From assembly GCA_035626515.1 (NCBI GenBank), contig DASPNM010000017.1:1-64000 (forward strand): a stretch of 64,000 bases of DNA, given 5' to 3'. Positions 43,901-51,058 of this stretch are shown one piece after another. Made by a program: the position numbers and the translations under genes. How positions within the stretch are numbered: the first letter of the stretch is position 1; every line of letters starts with the position of its first letter. The notes under the pieces were generated by a model that worked only from the letters and a program-made list of their open reading frames with translations, made no database searches and was not told where the DNA came from. The stretch is from DASPNM01 sp035626515 (lineage in GTDB: Bacteria; Bacteroidota; Bacteroidia; Chitinophagales; Chitinophagaceae).

Positions 43901-44588
43901 CGAAGCGAACTACATTTCCTTTTACAACGTAGCGGGCGGCAACCTCTTTCTTGCCGTTGAGACCGGGCTGGTAAGTGTACGGACTCGATTCTTTGAGCTC
44001 CCCTACGGAAGTAGTGATGGAAAGCTCGCGGTTGCGCACCTGCAGCTTGTCTACGCCGTGGTACCTCAAGGCGATGCGGTTGATGTCGGCACCGGGTCGC
44101 ACTATGATATCGTACTTGAGTGTGCCCCGGTCGGTATAATACCGAACGTTCACGCCAGGATAAACGTTCTCAAGCGTGATCGCCTGGAAAACGCCGCAGT
44201 TGCTTTCCCATTTGGCGGGATCGTTTCCCACGAAATAATTATTGAATCCCGGCAGGGGTTTATCCGGAACCAGTCGCATTTGAGGTGAGGCGCCGATAAA
44301 ATCGACAGAAAAAGCGTGGGAACGCAAAATGACGGCCTGGTGAGGATTCGGGTCCTGGTGTCCGTGGATCAGCTCCATTACGCGGTCGTAATCCTGCCGA
44401 TTGTGCTGGAGCACCGTCACACCGCCGTCGCGGATGAAAAATGCTCCCGAGCTGAGCTCCCCCTTGAATCGGATCCGTTGGTCCCACTGACCCTTATTCT
44501 CCACGAATTCAATGTTGTTATAACCTTGGGCAGCAGTTGCAAAAGCAGTCAGTAAGGAAGCAAACAGTATAAACGTTTTCAGGGTCAA
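40986..44588 (-). CDS. Giant secreted protein: DUF7948-type domain, SBBP propeller, PKD repeats, T9SS type B tail
   Basis: The protein has 1200 residues, starting at TTG 44588; no ATG or GTG lies between it and the upstream stop. The signal peptide (FILFASLLTAFATAAQG) is followed by the conserved opening FVENKGQWDQRIRFKGEL (about 25-250). A beta-propeller of SBBP-type repeats spans about 260-770: VVDGQGNVTLAGRTNS, LDGSGNIYVASCTQS, IGPGGDIFVAGGTES, LVDRCENVYVSGWGG. Four PKD-like repeats follow (YEWYFNYVPG, FVWDFGDGSP, YQWDFGDGNTST, FKWDFGDGDSL). The last 90 residues are the type B sorting domain (VPNAFTPQSGDQNSIV, FIIWNRWGQKVFET). It is followed by its PorP/SprF partner. Confidence 0.95.
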   Translation of the reverse strand: MTLKTFILFASLLTAFATAAQGYNNIEFVENKGQWDQRIRFKGELSSGAFFIRDGGVTVLQHNRQDYDRVMELIHGHQDPNPHQAVILRSHAFSVDFIGASPQMRLVPDKPLPGFNNYFVGNDPAKWESNCGVFQAITLENVYPGVNVRYYTDRGTLKYDIIVRPGADINRIALRYHGVDKLQVRNRELSITTSVGELKESSPYTYQPGLNGKKEVAARYVVKGNVVRFDIPDYDPASTLVIDPTMIYCSFAGSTANNWGYTATYGPDGSTFGGGIVFDNGFPTTSGAFQTTFQGGNNTPPSDFPVDIGIIKLNPTGSNRVWATYIGGSGNELPHSLVVDGQGNVTLAGRTNSPVTGAGAYPVTGGAAGIIGSSLLDWDIIVTKLNANGTALVGSKRIGGSGMDGGNITAGNNGANSLNRNYGDASRSEVILDGSGNIYVASCTQSPNFPTVGAVFQNTLGGAQDGVLLKFNSNLSTCLFSSFLGGSANDAAYVLAIGPGGDIFVAGGTESNAATFPGNHSGTVGPVNNGGIDGFVAQVSNNGSTIIRSTFVGTGGADQVYGIQFDRFGFPYVMGQSTGDFPVINAAYSNPGAKQFIAKLQQNLSAYVYSTVFGTAANVPNISPVAFLVDRCENVYVSGWGGALNAYQSAGTFGMPVTADAYQPTTDGADFYFFVLQRNATAQLYGSFFGKDGGLPDHVDGGTSRFDQNGVIYQGICADCGTGSGSFPTTSNAWSRVKPSSAFCNLAMVKIEFNLAGVGGGVQSSINGVPRDTAGCVPLTVDFQDTIANAVSYEWYFNYVPGNPPDLTTTTPTASHTYTAVGLYTVMLVAIDPNTCNVRDSSFTRIRVGDLRATVQWQETKLLPCDSFSYRFDNLSTAPAVRPFGPQSFVWDFGDGSPLLVSGPGPVFHNFPGQGTYNVKLLLQDTGYCNAPDSLVRPVSVAENVIARFNTSPIGCVPHTAVFDNSQTVAGQTYQWDFGDGNTSTASNPTHVYSAAGIYNVRFIAMNPNTCNGADTAYFTIRVYDRPVAAFGWGPNPPVENTPVTFINNSSADAVRFKWDFGDGDSLVTTSRLPVQHQYNATGNFTACLYAYNSVGCPDTVCDQVSTMIVPLIDVPNAFTPQSGDQNSIVMPRGYGISKIQFIIWNRWGQKVFETNSRNQGWDGKVNGVLQPMDVYAYTLYVEFFDGTKAMKKGDITLIR

Positions 44589-44733
44589 CTCTTTTGAAAT
44601 TAAAGTAACTAAAATTACTCAGAAAGGGGTTGAAAAACTTGTGTTAAGAATCAGCTCTACGGCTGTTTTGATGCACGCTTCACAACCGAAGGACACTGAT
44701 CGGGCCGAACAGAAGAATAAACGTCGAACCCGG

Positions 44734-46845
44734 CTACGAAATTTTACTCCACACTACGTTACTTTTCTGTTGATCCAGGTAATTTCTCAACCGCAAATTA
44801 TCTGCCGAAACAAGCTCTGTATCTTCCTCGATAAGCTCGGTTGCCAGTGCCCGGGCCGTCTCGAGTAAAGGCTTGTCTTGGACTATGTTAGCAAGCCGGA
44901 AGTTTAAGAGCCCGCTTTGCCGGGTCCCTTCGATATCACCCGGTCCGCGCAACGCCAGATCCTTCTCGGCTATTTCGAAGCCATTGTTTGTGGCGGTGAT
45001 CGTCGCGATCCGTTCCCGGGCGTCGGCTCCCAGATTGTTTCCCGTGAGCAGGATGCAATAGCTTTTTTCGGCTCCGCGCCCCACCCGGCCACGCAGCTGG
45101 TGGAGTTGGGAAAGCCCGAATTTCTCTGCGCTTTCGATTACCATGACGGTGGCATTCGGTACGTCCACCCCCACTTCAATCACCGTGGTGGAAACCATAA
45201 TCTGTGTCTCGCCCTGCACAAAGCGGCGCATGTTCGTTTCCTTCTGTGCAGGCGGCTGCCGCCCGTGCACCATGCTGATCCGAAACATCGGCTCTGGGAA
45301 ATAGGCCTTCACATTTTCGTAACCCTTCATCAGGTTTTCATAATCCAGCTTCGCGCTTTCTTCGATAAGCGGAAAAATAATATATACCTGTCTCCCCCTG
45401 TCAATTTCACTTCGCAGAAAGCCCATCACTTCACTCCGCCTGGTCTCATAACGATGCACCGTTGTGATGGATTGCCGTCCGGGCGGAAGTTCATCGAGCA
45501 CGCTGTAGTCGAGGTCCCCATAGGCAGTCATCGCCAAAGTGCGGGGAATGGGTGTGGCTGTCATGACGAGCACATGGGGGGGGATGGTTGACTTTTGCCA
45601 AAGTTTTGCCCGTTGCTCCACCCCGAAGCGGTGCTGTTCGTCGATCACTACCAGTCCCAGTCGCGCGAAGCCTACCGTCTCTTCTATCAACGCATGTGTT
45701 CCGATCAGTAGCTGCACCGATCCCGAAGAACTGCCTGCGAGAATTTTTTTTCGGGCTGCGGATTTTGTAGAACCGGTTAGCAGCTCAATCGTCAGCGGTA
45801 AGTCTGCCAGCATCCTTCTTACATTTTCAAAATGCTGCAGTGCCAGGATTTCGGTAGGTGCCATAAGGCATGCCTGATACCCGTTGTCCACCGCGAGCAG
45901 CATGCTCAGCACCGCAACGATGGTTTTGCCACTGCCGACATCACCCTGGAGGAGCCGGTTCATTTGCACGCCTTTCGCAGTGTCGGCCCGGATCTCGCGA
46001 ATCACCCGCTTCTGCGCATGGGTAAGCTCAAAAGGAAGGTGATCGCGGTAAAAAGTATGAAACAGGTCACCAACCCTGTCGAAGACCACTCCTTTCGAGA
46101 AGCGATGTCGCCTCGCCCGCAATCGAATCAGGCGCAGTTGTGAAAGGAACAGTTCTTCAAACTTTAGTCTTTGCAAAGCTGCCTCATGCTGCGCCGGGTT
46201 TGCGGGGAAATGTGCCTGGTGGTAAGCACTGAAGCGGTCAATCAACTGTTGGGACCTGATGATCCGGGTTGGAAGAATCTCAGGCAGGTCGGAAGGCTGC
46301 AGGCTGGAAATGAGAGTTCGCGTCAGTTTCCCGATCTGCCTGCCTCCAAGTCCCTTTGATTTGAGCTTTTCCGTTGTGGGGTAAACAGGTTCCAGGTATT
46401 CCTTGCCGCTTGCTTTCTCCTTTCTCAATACTTCAATTTCCGGATGCACCATCTGAGGACGACCTAAAAAAAAGCCGGTTCGGCCGTAAACGAGATAAGA
46501 TTCCCCCGGCTTCAACATTTTTTGGATCCATGGGATTCCCTGAAACCAGGTGAGCTCCAGCATCCCGGAGCTGTCCTTCAACTCCGCCACGAGCCGCCGT
46601 CCGCGACGTTCTCCAATCGTTTCGATGCTTGTCAGTACTCCCGCCACCTGCATGTACTCGCTCCCCGGACCGATCTCGCTGATCAGGCTCACGCGTGTTT
46701 TATCCACGTGGCGGTAAGGAAAATGATTCAGAAGGTCGAAGAAGGTAAAAATGTTCAGCTCTTTTTTCAGGAGGTCTGCCCGCAGGGGGCCAACGCCTTT
46801 CAGGTATTCGACAGGACTGGATAATATGGCGGATGGAGCTGTAAT
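44734..46845 (-). CDS. recG: ATP-dependent DNA helicase RecG, with non-canonical ATT start
   Basis: A branch-migration helicase. Read from ATT at 46845 it has 703 residues, the family length. The N-terminal wedge is complete: AILSSPVEYLKGVGPLRADL then NIFTFFDLLNHFPYRH, but the frame between its upstream stop and V47 has no ATG, GTG or TTG. The first canonical codon, GTG 46707, would remove 46 conserved residues. The motor has Walker A LLQGDVGSGKTIVAVLSML, LIGTHALIEETVGF, VVIDEQHRFGVEQR, TATPIPRTLAM, TTVIEVGVDVPNATVMVI and QLHQLRGRVGRG. An ATT start, as known for infC, fits best; a point mutation or sequencing error is the alternative. Confidence 0.9.
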   Translation of the reverse strand: MTAPSAILSSPVEYLKGVGPLRADLLKKELNIFTFFDLLNHFPYRHVDKTRVSLISEIGPGSEYMQVAGVLTSIETIGERRGRRLVAELKDSSGMLELTWFQGIPWIQKMLKPGESYLVYGRTGFFLGRPQMVHPEIEVLRKEKASGKEYLEPVYPTTEKLKSKGLGGRQIGKLTRTLISSLQPSDLPEILPTRIIRSQQLIDRFSAYHQAHFPANPAQHEAALQRLKFEELFLSQLRLIRLRARRHRFSKGVVFDRVGDLFHTFYRDHLPFELTHAQKRVIREIRADTAKGVQMNRLLQGDVGSGKTIVAVLSMLLAVDNGYQACLMAPTEILALQHFENVRRMLADLPLTIELLTGSTKSAARKKILAGSSSGSVQLLIGTHALIEETVGFARLGLVVIDEQHRFGVEQRAKLWQKSTIPPHVLVMTATPIPRTLAMTAYGDLDYSVLDELPPGRQSITTVHRYETRRSEVMGFLRSEIDRGRQVYIIFPLIEESAKLDYENLMKGYENVKAYFPEPMFRISMVHGRQPPAQKETNMRRFVQGETQIMVSTTVIEVGVDVPNATVMVIESAEKFGLSQLHQLRGRVGRGAEKSYCILLTGNNLGADARERIATITATNNGFEIAEKDLALRGPGDIEGTRQSGLLNFRLANIVQDKPLLETARALATELIEEDTELVSADNLRLRNYLDQQKSNVVWSKIS

Positions 46846-46861
46846 GAAGCGGCGTTTCGAA

Positions 46862-46869
46862 CAAATTTA
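46862..46869 (-). promoter_or_regulatory. -7 element TAAATTTG of recG
   Basis: Minus-strand TAAATTTG lies 16 bases before the proposed ATT start. The -33 element is weak, and the site is just beyond the stop of the glycosyltransferase gene. Confidence 0.45.
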
Positions 46870-46880
46870 CCGCAGGCGCA

Positions 46881-48056
46881 TCAACCTTTCACCTTGTCTG
46901 CTCGAAGTGATTTCTCCCAGGCAGGAGATTGTTTGCCTCGGAAATAGCGCGTAAAGCCGCGCAAAAGGCAATAATTCATGAATAAAAAATAGAAAGGGAT
47001 CGTGAGCAATCCCGCCCGCCGGTTCAGACGGACCAGCTGCCAACCCGTGATTGCAAGCGCATAAAAAACCAGTTGGGCTCCGAACAACAAATCGAATATC
47101 ACCGGCGAACCGCTCCGTATGGCCAGGGCCAGGTTGGATGCAAACAGAACAGGGAGCAGCAGCGGACAAACAAGCCAGCGCATGACACGGCGCGAGAAAA
47201 ACTGAAAGCTGAGAACCGGGTAACGGAATGGATTCAGTGCCCGACCCAAAAGTCCGGTTGCTTCAAACGCGCCGGCCGCGATCCGGACCTTTCGCTTTTC
47301 CTCCTCCTCAAGGGTGAGGGAAGGCAATTCAGTCGCGTAGCTCCCCGGTTCGTAAGCGACACGGTATCCGTCCAGGCAAACATCCATGGATATGATAAAA
47401 TCATCAAGGATCACCTCTTTCCGCCGCGAATGGAACAGCGCGGTACGGATCGAGAATAGTTCTCCCGACGCCCCTACCACGCTGAAAAATTGCGCATCCA
47501 GGCGTTTCATCAGGGATTCGTATTTCCAGTAAAACCCTTCGGCAACTCCGACCGCCGACCAGTTATTATCGCTAACAATCTTCTTTTCTCCCGCCACTGC
47601 GCCGACGCGCGAATCGGAATAATGTCGAACGATCCGGTAAACGGCTTCCCGGTTCAGCATGCTGTTCGCGTCGGTGAGAATCACCAGCGGGGTGTCCACT
47701 TCCTGCATTGCCCTTCGAATCGCAGCATATTTGCCTTTGCGCACGGGTTGGTGCAGCACGCGAATTCCGGCGCTGCGAACGAGATCGGCGGAACCATCAT
47801 CCGACCCGTCAGTGACCACCAATATGTGCAAAAGACCTTCGGGATACTCGAGCTCGCGACTGTTTTGGATCTTGGCAGGGAGCACTTGCGATTCGTTGTA
47901 AGCCGAGATCAAAAGCGTTACCGGAACCGGCGCCATGACCTGCGATTGGCTTCTGCGAAATGGTTTCGAGAGCAACGTCAAAACCGCGAGCAGGATGCCG
48001 TACCCGAGATAGCAGTAGAACAGAAGAGCGAGGCTTACCCAGAAAATGGCGGTCAT
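46881..48056 (-). CDS. Family 2 glycosyltransferase, membrane-associated
   Basis: The protein has 391 residues. An N-terminal helix (FWVSLALLFYCYLGYGILLA) precedes a GT2 catalytic domain: PVPVTLLISAYNESQVLPAK, LHILVVTDGSDDGSADLVR, TPLVILTDANSMLNREAVY (DxD-type) and SGELFSIRTALFHSRRKEV followed by ILDDFIISMDVCLDGYRV. Three helices close the protein (LVCPLLLPVLFASNLALA and others), so it faces the cytoplasm at the inner membrane and probably makes a polysaccharide or glycolipid. The sugar is unknown. Divergent from the WecA-type gene at 48202, which may act in the same pathway. Confidence 0.92.
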   Translation of the reverse strand: MTAIFWVSLALLFYCYLGYGILLAVLTLLSKPFRRSQSQVMAPVPVTLLISAYNESQVLPAKIQNSRELEYPEGLLHILVVTDGSDDGSADLVRSAGIRVLHQPVRKGKYAAIRRAMQEVDTPLVILTDANSMLNREAVYRIVRHYSDSRVGAVAGEKKIVSDNNWSAVGVAEGFYWKYESLMKRLDAQFFSVVGASGELFSIRTALFHSRRKEVILDDFIISMDVCLDGYRVAYEPGSYATELPSLTLEEEEKRKVRIAAGAFEATGLLGRALNPFRYPVLSFQFFSRRVMRWLVCPLLLPVLFASNLALAIRSGSPVIFDLLFGAQLVFYALAITGWQLVRLNRRAGLLTIPFYFLFMNYCLLRGFTRYFRGKQSPAWEKSLRADKVKG

Positions 48057-48201
48057 GGTACCGGCAAATTGCAGAAATTACTGATTTGCTCTCGCAAATA
48101 TCCCAAGAACAACACGCTCCTGAAAAAAATGCAGCTGATTGCGAGTGCAAATGCTTGCAACTCCGCCGAAACGCACATATTTTTATTTCCGACCGCTATC
48201 G

Positions 48202-49305
48202 ATGAAAAGCCTCCACTTCCTCCAGATCGAGCTGACAGCCCTTTACCAGCCGGCAATTCTGTGTTGCGTTACCGCTTTCGTGATCTCTCTGATCGCAATG
48301 CCCCCGTTGATCAGCGTCGTCAAAAAACACAGTTTGCTCGACCTTCCGAATCCCCGTAAAGAACATTCCAGTCCGGTTCCCACGCTTGGTGGCCTTGCCG
48401 TACTTGCGGGGATGATGGTTTCGCTGATGCTCTGGTTTCCTTTCGTCAGGAGCACGCAGCAGGTTTGTTTCTTCCTCTCCGTTGTAGTGCTCGCCGCGCT
48501 GGGAATTATGGACGACCTCAAAAACCTTTCCGCCAAATACAAGCTCTCGGTACAAACCGGTGTGGCGCTGCTCGTTGCCGTCTCGGGAATCAGGATCCAG
48601 TCGCTTGAAGGACTATTTGGGATTCATGAACTTTCGATTTCCGCGCAGTATACTCTTACGGTACTTGTAATTGTGACGGTGGTCAATGCATTTAACCTGA
48701 TTGACGGGATTGATGGTCTTGCCGGGGGACTCGCATTCATGAGTCTTATTGCACTTGGATTCTTTCTTACGCTTGCGGGCGACAGCAACACCGCCCTGAT
48801 CGCGTTTGCACTCGCGGGAGCAGTCACGGCTTTTCTTTATTTCAACTTTAATCCCGCGCGCATATTCATGGGCGACACCGGATCCATGCTTCTCGGATTC
48901 GTGATCGCGGTGCTGTCTATCCGGCTCGTGCAGGTGAACCTATTCGCGGTGAAGCCCGTACTGGCAAGCGCGCCCCTTTTCGCGCTCGGACTGGTGCTGA
49001 TCCCCGTTTTTGATACGGCGCGGGTATTCGCGATCCGGATCTGGTTCGGTCGTTCTCCTTTCACAGCCGACCGCTCGCACCTTCATCATCGCCTCACCGG
49101 CGCCGGGTACACTCATGGCTTTGTGGCGCGACTGCTGGGTTTTTTCCATGCTTTCATAATGATTGAATCGCTCTGGTTGCAATGGATTCGGCCCGAATGG
49201 CTGTTGTTAGTGTTCATAGTTCTGATGTTTACTATTACTGCCGTTGTGGAACAGTTGAGCCGGCTTCGCAATACCCGGTCCCGCTGGGTGCTTGGGAATA
49301 GCTGA
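48202..49305 (+). CDS. MraY/WecA-family glycosyl-1-phosphate transferase
   Basis: From the ATG at 48202 the protein has 367 residues; an ORF from 48139 adds a non-conserved tail. About 11 helices. Family motifs: LLDLPNPRKEHSSPVPTLGG, ALGIMDDLKNLSAKYKLSVQ (Asp pair), NAFNLIDGIDGLAGGLAFM, NFNPARIFMGDTGSMLLGF and RSHLHHRLTGAGYTHGF. It transfers a sugar phosphate to undecaprenyl phosphate and starts synthesis of O-antigen, capsule or another envelope glycan. WecA-type (GlcNAc-1-P) is more likely than MraY because it stands outside a cell-wall cluster and has HLHHRL; not proven. Confidence 0.93.
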   Translation: MKSLHFLQIELTALYQPAILCCVTAFVISLIAMPPLISVVKKHSLLDLPNPRKEHSSPVPTLGGLAVLAGMMVSLMLWFPFVRSTQQVCFFLSVVVLAALGIMDDLKNLSAKYKLSVQTGVALLVAVSGIRIQSLEGLFGIHELSISAQYTLTVLVIVTVVNAFNLIDGIDGLAGGLAFMSLIALGFFLTLAGDSNTALIAFALAGAVTAFLYFNFNPARIFMGDTGSMLLGFVIAVLSIRLVQVNLFAVKPVLASAPLFALGLVLIPVFDTARVFAIRIWFGRSPFTADRSHLHHRLTGAGYTHGFVARLLGFFHAFIMIESLWLQWIRPEWLLLVFIVLMFTITAVVEQLSRLRNTRSRWVLGNS

Positions 49306-49421
49306 GTTCCTGCGATTTACGACTCGCCCTCAATGAAATCACCCTATTTTCCGGCGGGATATTATTATATTTAATGTCCCTGTGCCGGCAGCGAAACCCC
49401 CGGCACGGCAAAAGCAAGCTT

Positions 49422-50774
49422 ATGTTGGTTACAAAACGAACGGCCGTAGACAAGTTCATGCAGCTTGTCGAGCGGCGCCATCCCCACCACACTGAATTCA
49501 GGCAGGCGGTATACGAAGTGGCACTTTCGGTGATACCGTTTATCGAAGAGCATTCGGAGTACAAGAAGGCAGCGATCCTGGAGCGCATGATCGAAGCCGA
49601 GCGGATCATCATCTTCCGGGTACCCTGGATCGACGACGAAGGAAATTATCGGGTCAACCGGGGTTACCGGGTACAGATGAACAGCGCGATCGGCCCATAC
49701 AAGGGAGGACTGCGTTTCCATCCGGATGTCACGCTGGATACGCTGAAGTTCCTTGCGTTTGAACAGGTACTGAAGAACTCACTGACCACGCTCCCCATGG
49801 GCGGCGGAAAAGGCGGCGCCGATTTCGACCCAAAGGGAAAATCAGACATCGAAGTGATGCGTTTCTGCCAAAGCTTCATGAGTGAATTATTTCACCATAT
49901 CGGCAACGATACCGACATACCCGCGGGCGATATCGGCGTGGGGTCACGGGAGATCGGTTACCTTTTCGGGCAGTACAAGCGACTGCGCAATGAATTCAAT
50001 GGCGTGCTTACCGGCAAGGGCTACGCCTACGGAGGAAGCCTGATACGTCCCGAGGCTACCGGCTATGGCCTTCTTTTCTTCGTAGAAGAAATGTTGAATA
50101 CGCGTTCGGAGTCGATTCGTGGAAAGAAAGTCGTGGTTTCCGGCAGCGGCAACGTGGCGCAGTACGCGATTGAAAAAACGCTGGCGTTCGGGGGCTGCCC
50201 GGTAACAGCTTCCGACAGCAACGGATTTATTCACGATCCGGCGGGCATTACCCAGGAAAAGCTGGCATGGCTGATGGATCTCAAGAATAACAGAAGGGGG
50301 CGCATCCGTGAATATGCCGACCATTTCGGCTGCCGCTATTTCGAAGGAGAAAAGCCGTGGGGAATTTCCTGCGACCTTGCGCTGCCCTGTGCAATTCAAA
50401 ATGAGATAACGGAGGAAGATGCGCGCGAGCTTGTAGCCGGCGGCTGCCTGCTGGTGGCTGAAGGCGCCAACATGCCTTGTACCCCGGAAGCCATTGAAGT
50501 ATTTCAAAGCCACGACGTGTTGTATGCGCCGGGGAAAGCTTCGAATGCCGGTGGCGTCGCGGTATCCGGACTCGAAATGGCGCAGAACTCGATCCGGATG
50601 TCGTGGACCAAAGAAGAAGTGGAAAGTCGCCTGCGCCAGATCATGCAGAATATACACCAGCAATGCCTTCGTTACGGCGGCAGCTCGAGTGGTAATATTG
50701 ATTACGTAAAAGGCGCCAATCTTGCCGGGTTCGTGCGGGTTGCCGACGCGATGCTCGCCTCCGGTCACGTGTGA
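49422..50774 (+). CDS. gdhA: Glutamate dehydrogenase, NADP-type hexameric
   Basis: From ATG 49422 the protein has 450 residues, as normal for hexameric bacterial glutamate dehydrogenases; a start at 49374 adds 16 non-conserved residues. Substrate-binding and catalytic motifs: NRGYRVQMNSAIGPYKGGLR, LPMGGGKGGADFDPKGKSD (catalytic Lys) and DTDIPAGDIGVGSREIGYLF. The nucleotide-binding domain has KVVVSGSGNVAQYAIEKT; CDLALPCAIQNEITEEDA and AEGANMPCTPEA follow. It interconverts 2-oxoglutarate plus ammonia with glutamate. The G-S-G-N loop followed by S in VTASDSNG favours NADP(H) (inference). A single gene, upstream of but separate from the ACP operon. Confidence 0.96.
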   Translation: MLVTKRTAVDKFMQLVERRHPHHTEFRQAVYEVALSVIPFIEEHSEYKKAAILERMIEAERIIIFRVPWIDDEGNYRVNRGYRVQMNSAIGPYKGGLRFHPDVTLDTLKFLAFEQVLKNSLTTLPMGGGKGGADFDPKGKSDIEVMRFCQSFMSELFHHIGNDTDIPAGDIGVGSREIGYLFGQYKRLRNEFNGVLTGKGYAYGGSLIRPEATGYGLLFFVEEMLNTRSESIRGKKVVVSGSGNVAQYAIEKTLAFGGCPVTASDSNGFIHDPAGITQEKLAWLMDLKNNRRGRIREYADHFGCRYFEGEKPWGISCDLALPCAIQNEITEEDARELVAGGCLLVAEGANMPCTPEAIEVFQSHDVLYAPGKASNAGGVAVSGLEMAQNSIRMSWTKEEVESRLRQIMQNIHQQCLRYGGSSSGNIDYVKGANLAGFVRVADAMLASGHV

Positions 50775-50806
50775 GCAACTACAAAAGGAATAACGGTTTA
50801 GTTTTA

Positions 50807-50814
50807 TAAATTTG
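50807..50814 (+). promoter_or_regulatory. -7 element TAAATTTG of the ACP-P450-MBOAT-SGNH operon
   Basis: A TAnnTTTG match ending four bases before the ACP start codon (50819). The -33 TTTG is weak. It implies a near-leaderless transcript for this four-gene operon, separate from gdhA. Confidence 0.6.
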
Positions 50815-50818
50815 GGGC

Positions 50819-51058
50819 ATGAGCCACCAAACCATCCGCGAGTGGCTGATCCGGAAAATCTCCGAAGAGACCGGCCTCGCAGAACAGGAAATACAGACCG
50901 CTGTCCCATTCGACTCGTTCCAGCTGGATTCGCTTTCAATGGTTAGCCTCGCATACGAGCTGGAAAAATTCGCCGGCCGGCCGATCGACCCGACGGTTTT
51001 TTGGGAGCACGATACCATCGAAAAACTCAGCGAATGGATCACCCGGAATCCAAACTGA
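50819..51058 (+). CDS. Acyl carrier protein of a specialised operon
   Basis: A 79-residue carrier protein. The phosphopantetheine site is FQLDSLSMVSLAYELE (Ser38 in D-S-L); the helices before and after (TIREWLIRKISEETGL, IEKLSEWITRNP) fit the four-helix ACP fold. The site differs from the housekeeping ACP motif (GADSLDTVEL) in having Q-L-D-S-L-S, so it is a dedicated carrier rather than the fatty-acid synthase one. Cytoplasmic. It opens a four-gene operon; the P450 gene overlaps its end by 25 bp. The likely role is to hold an acyl chain for the P450 and acyltransferase. Confidence 0.9.
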   Translation: MSHQTIREWLIRKISEETGLAEQEIQTAVPFDSFQLDSLSMVSLAYELEKFAGRPIDPTVFWEHDTIEKLSEWITRNPN

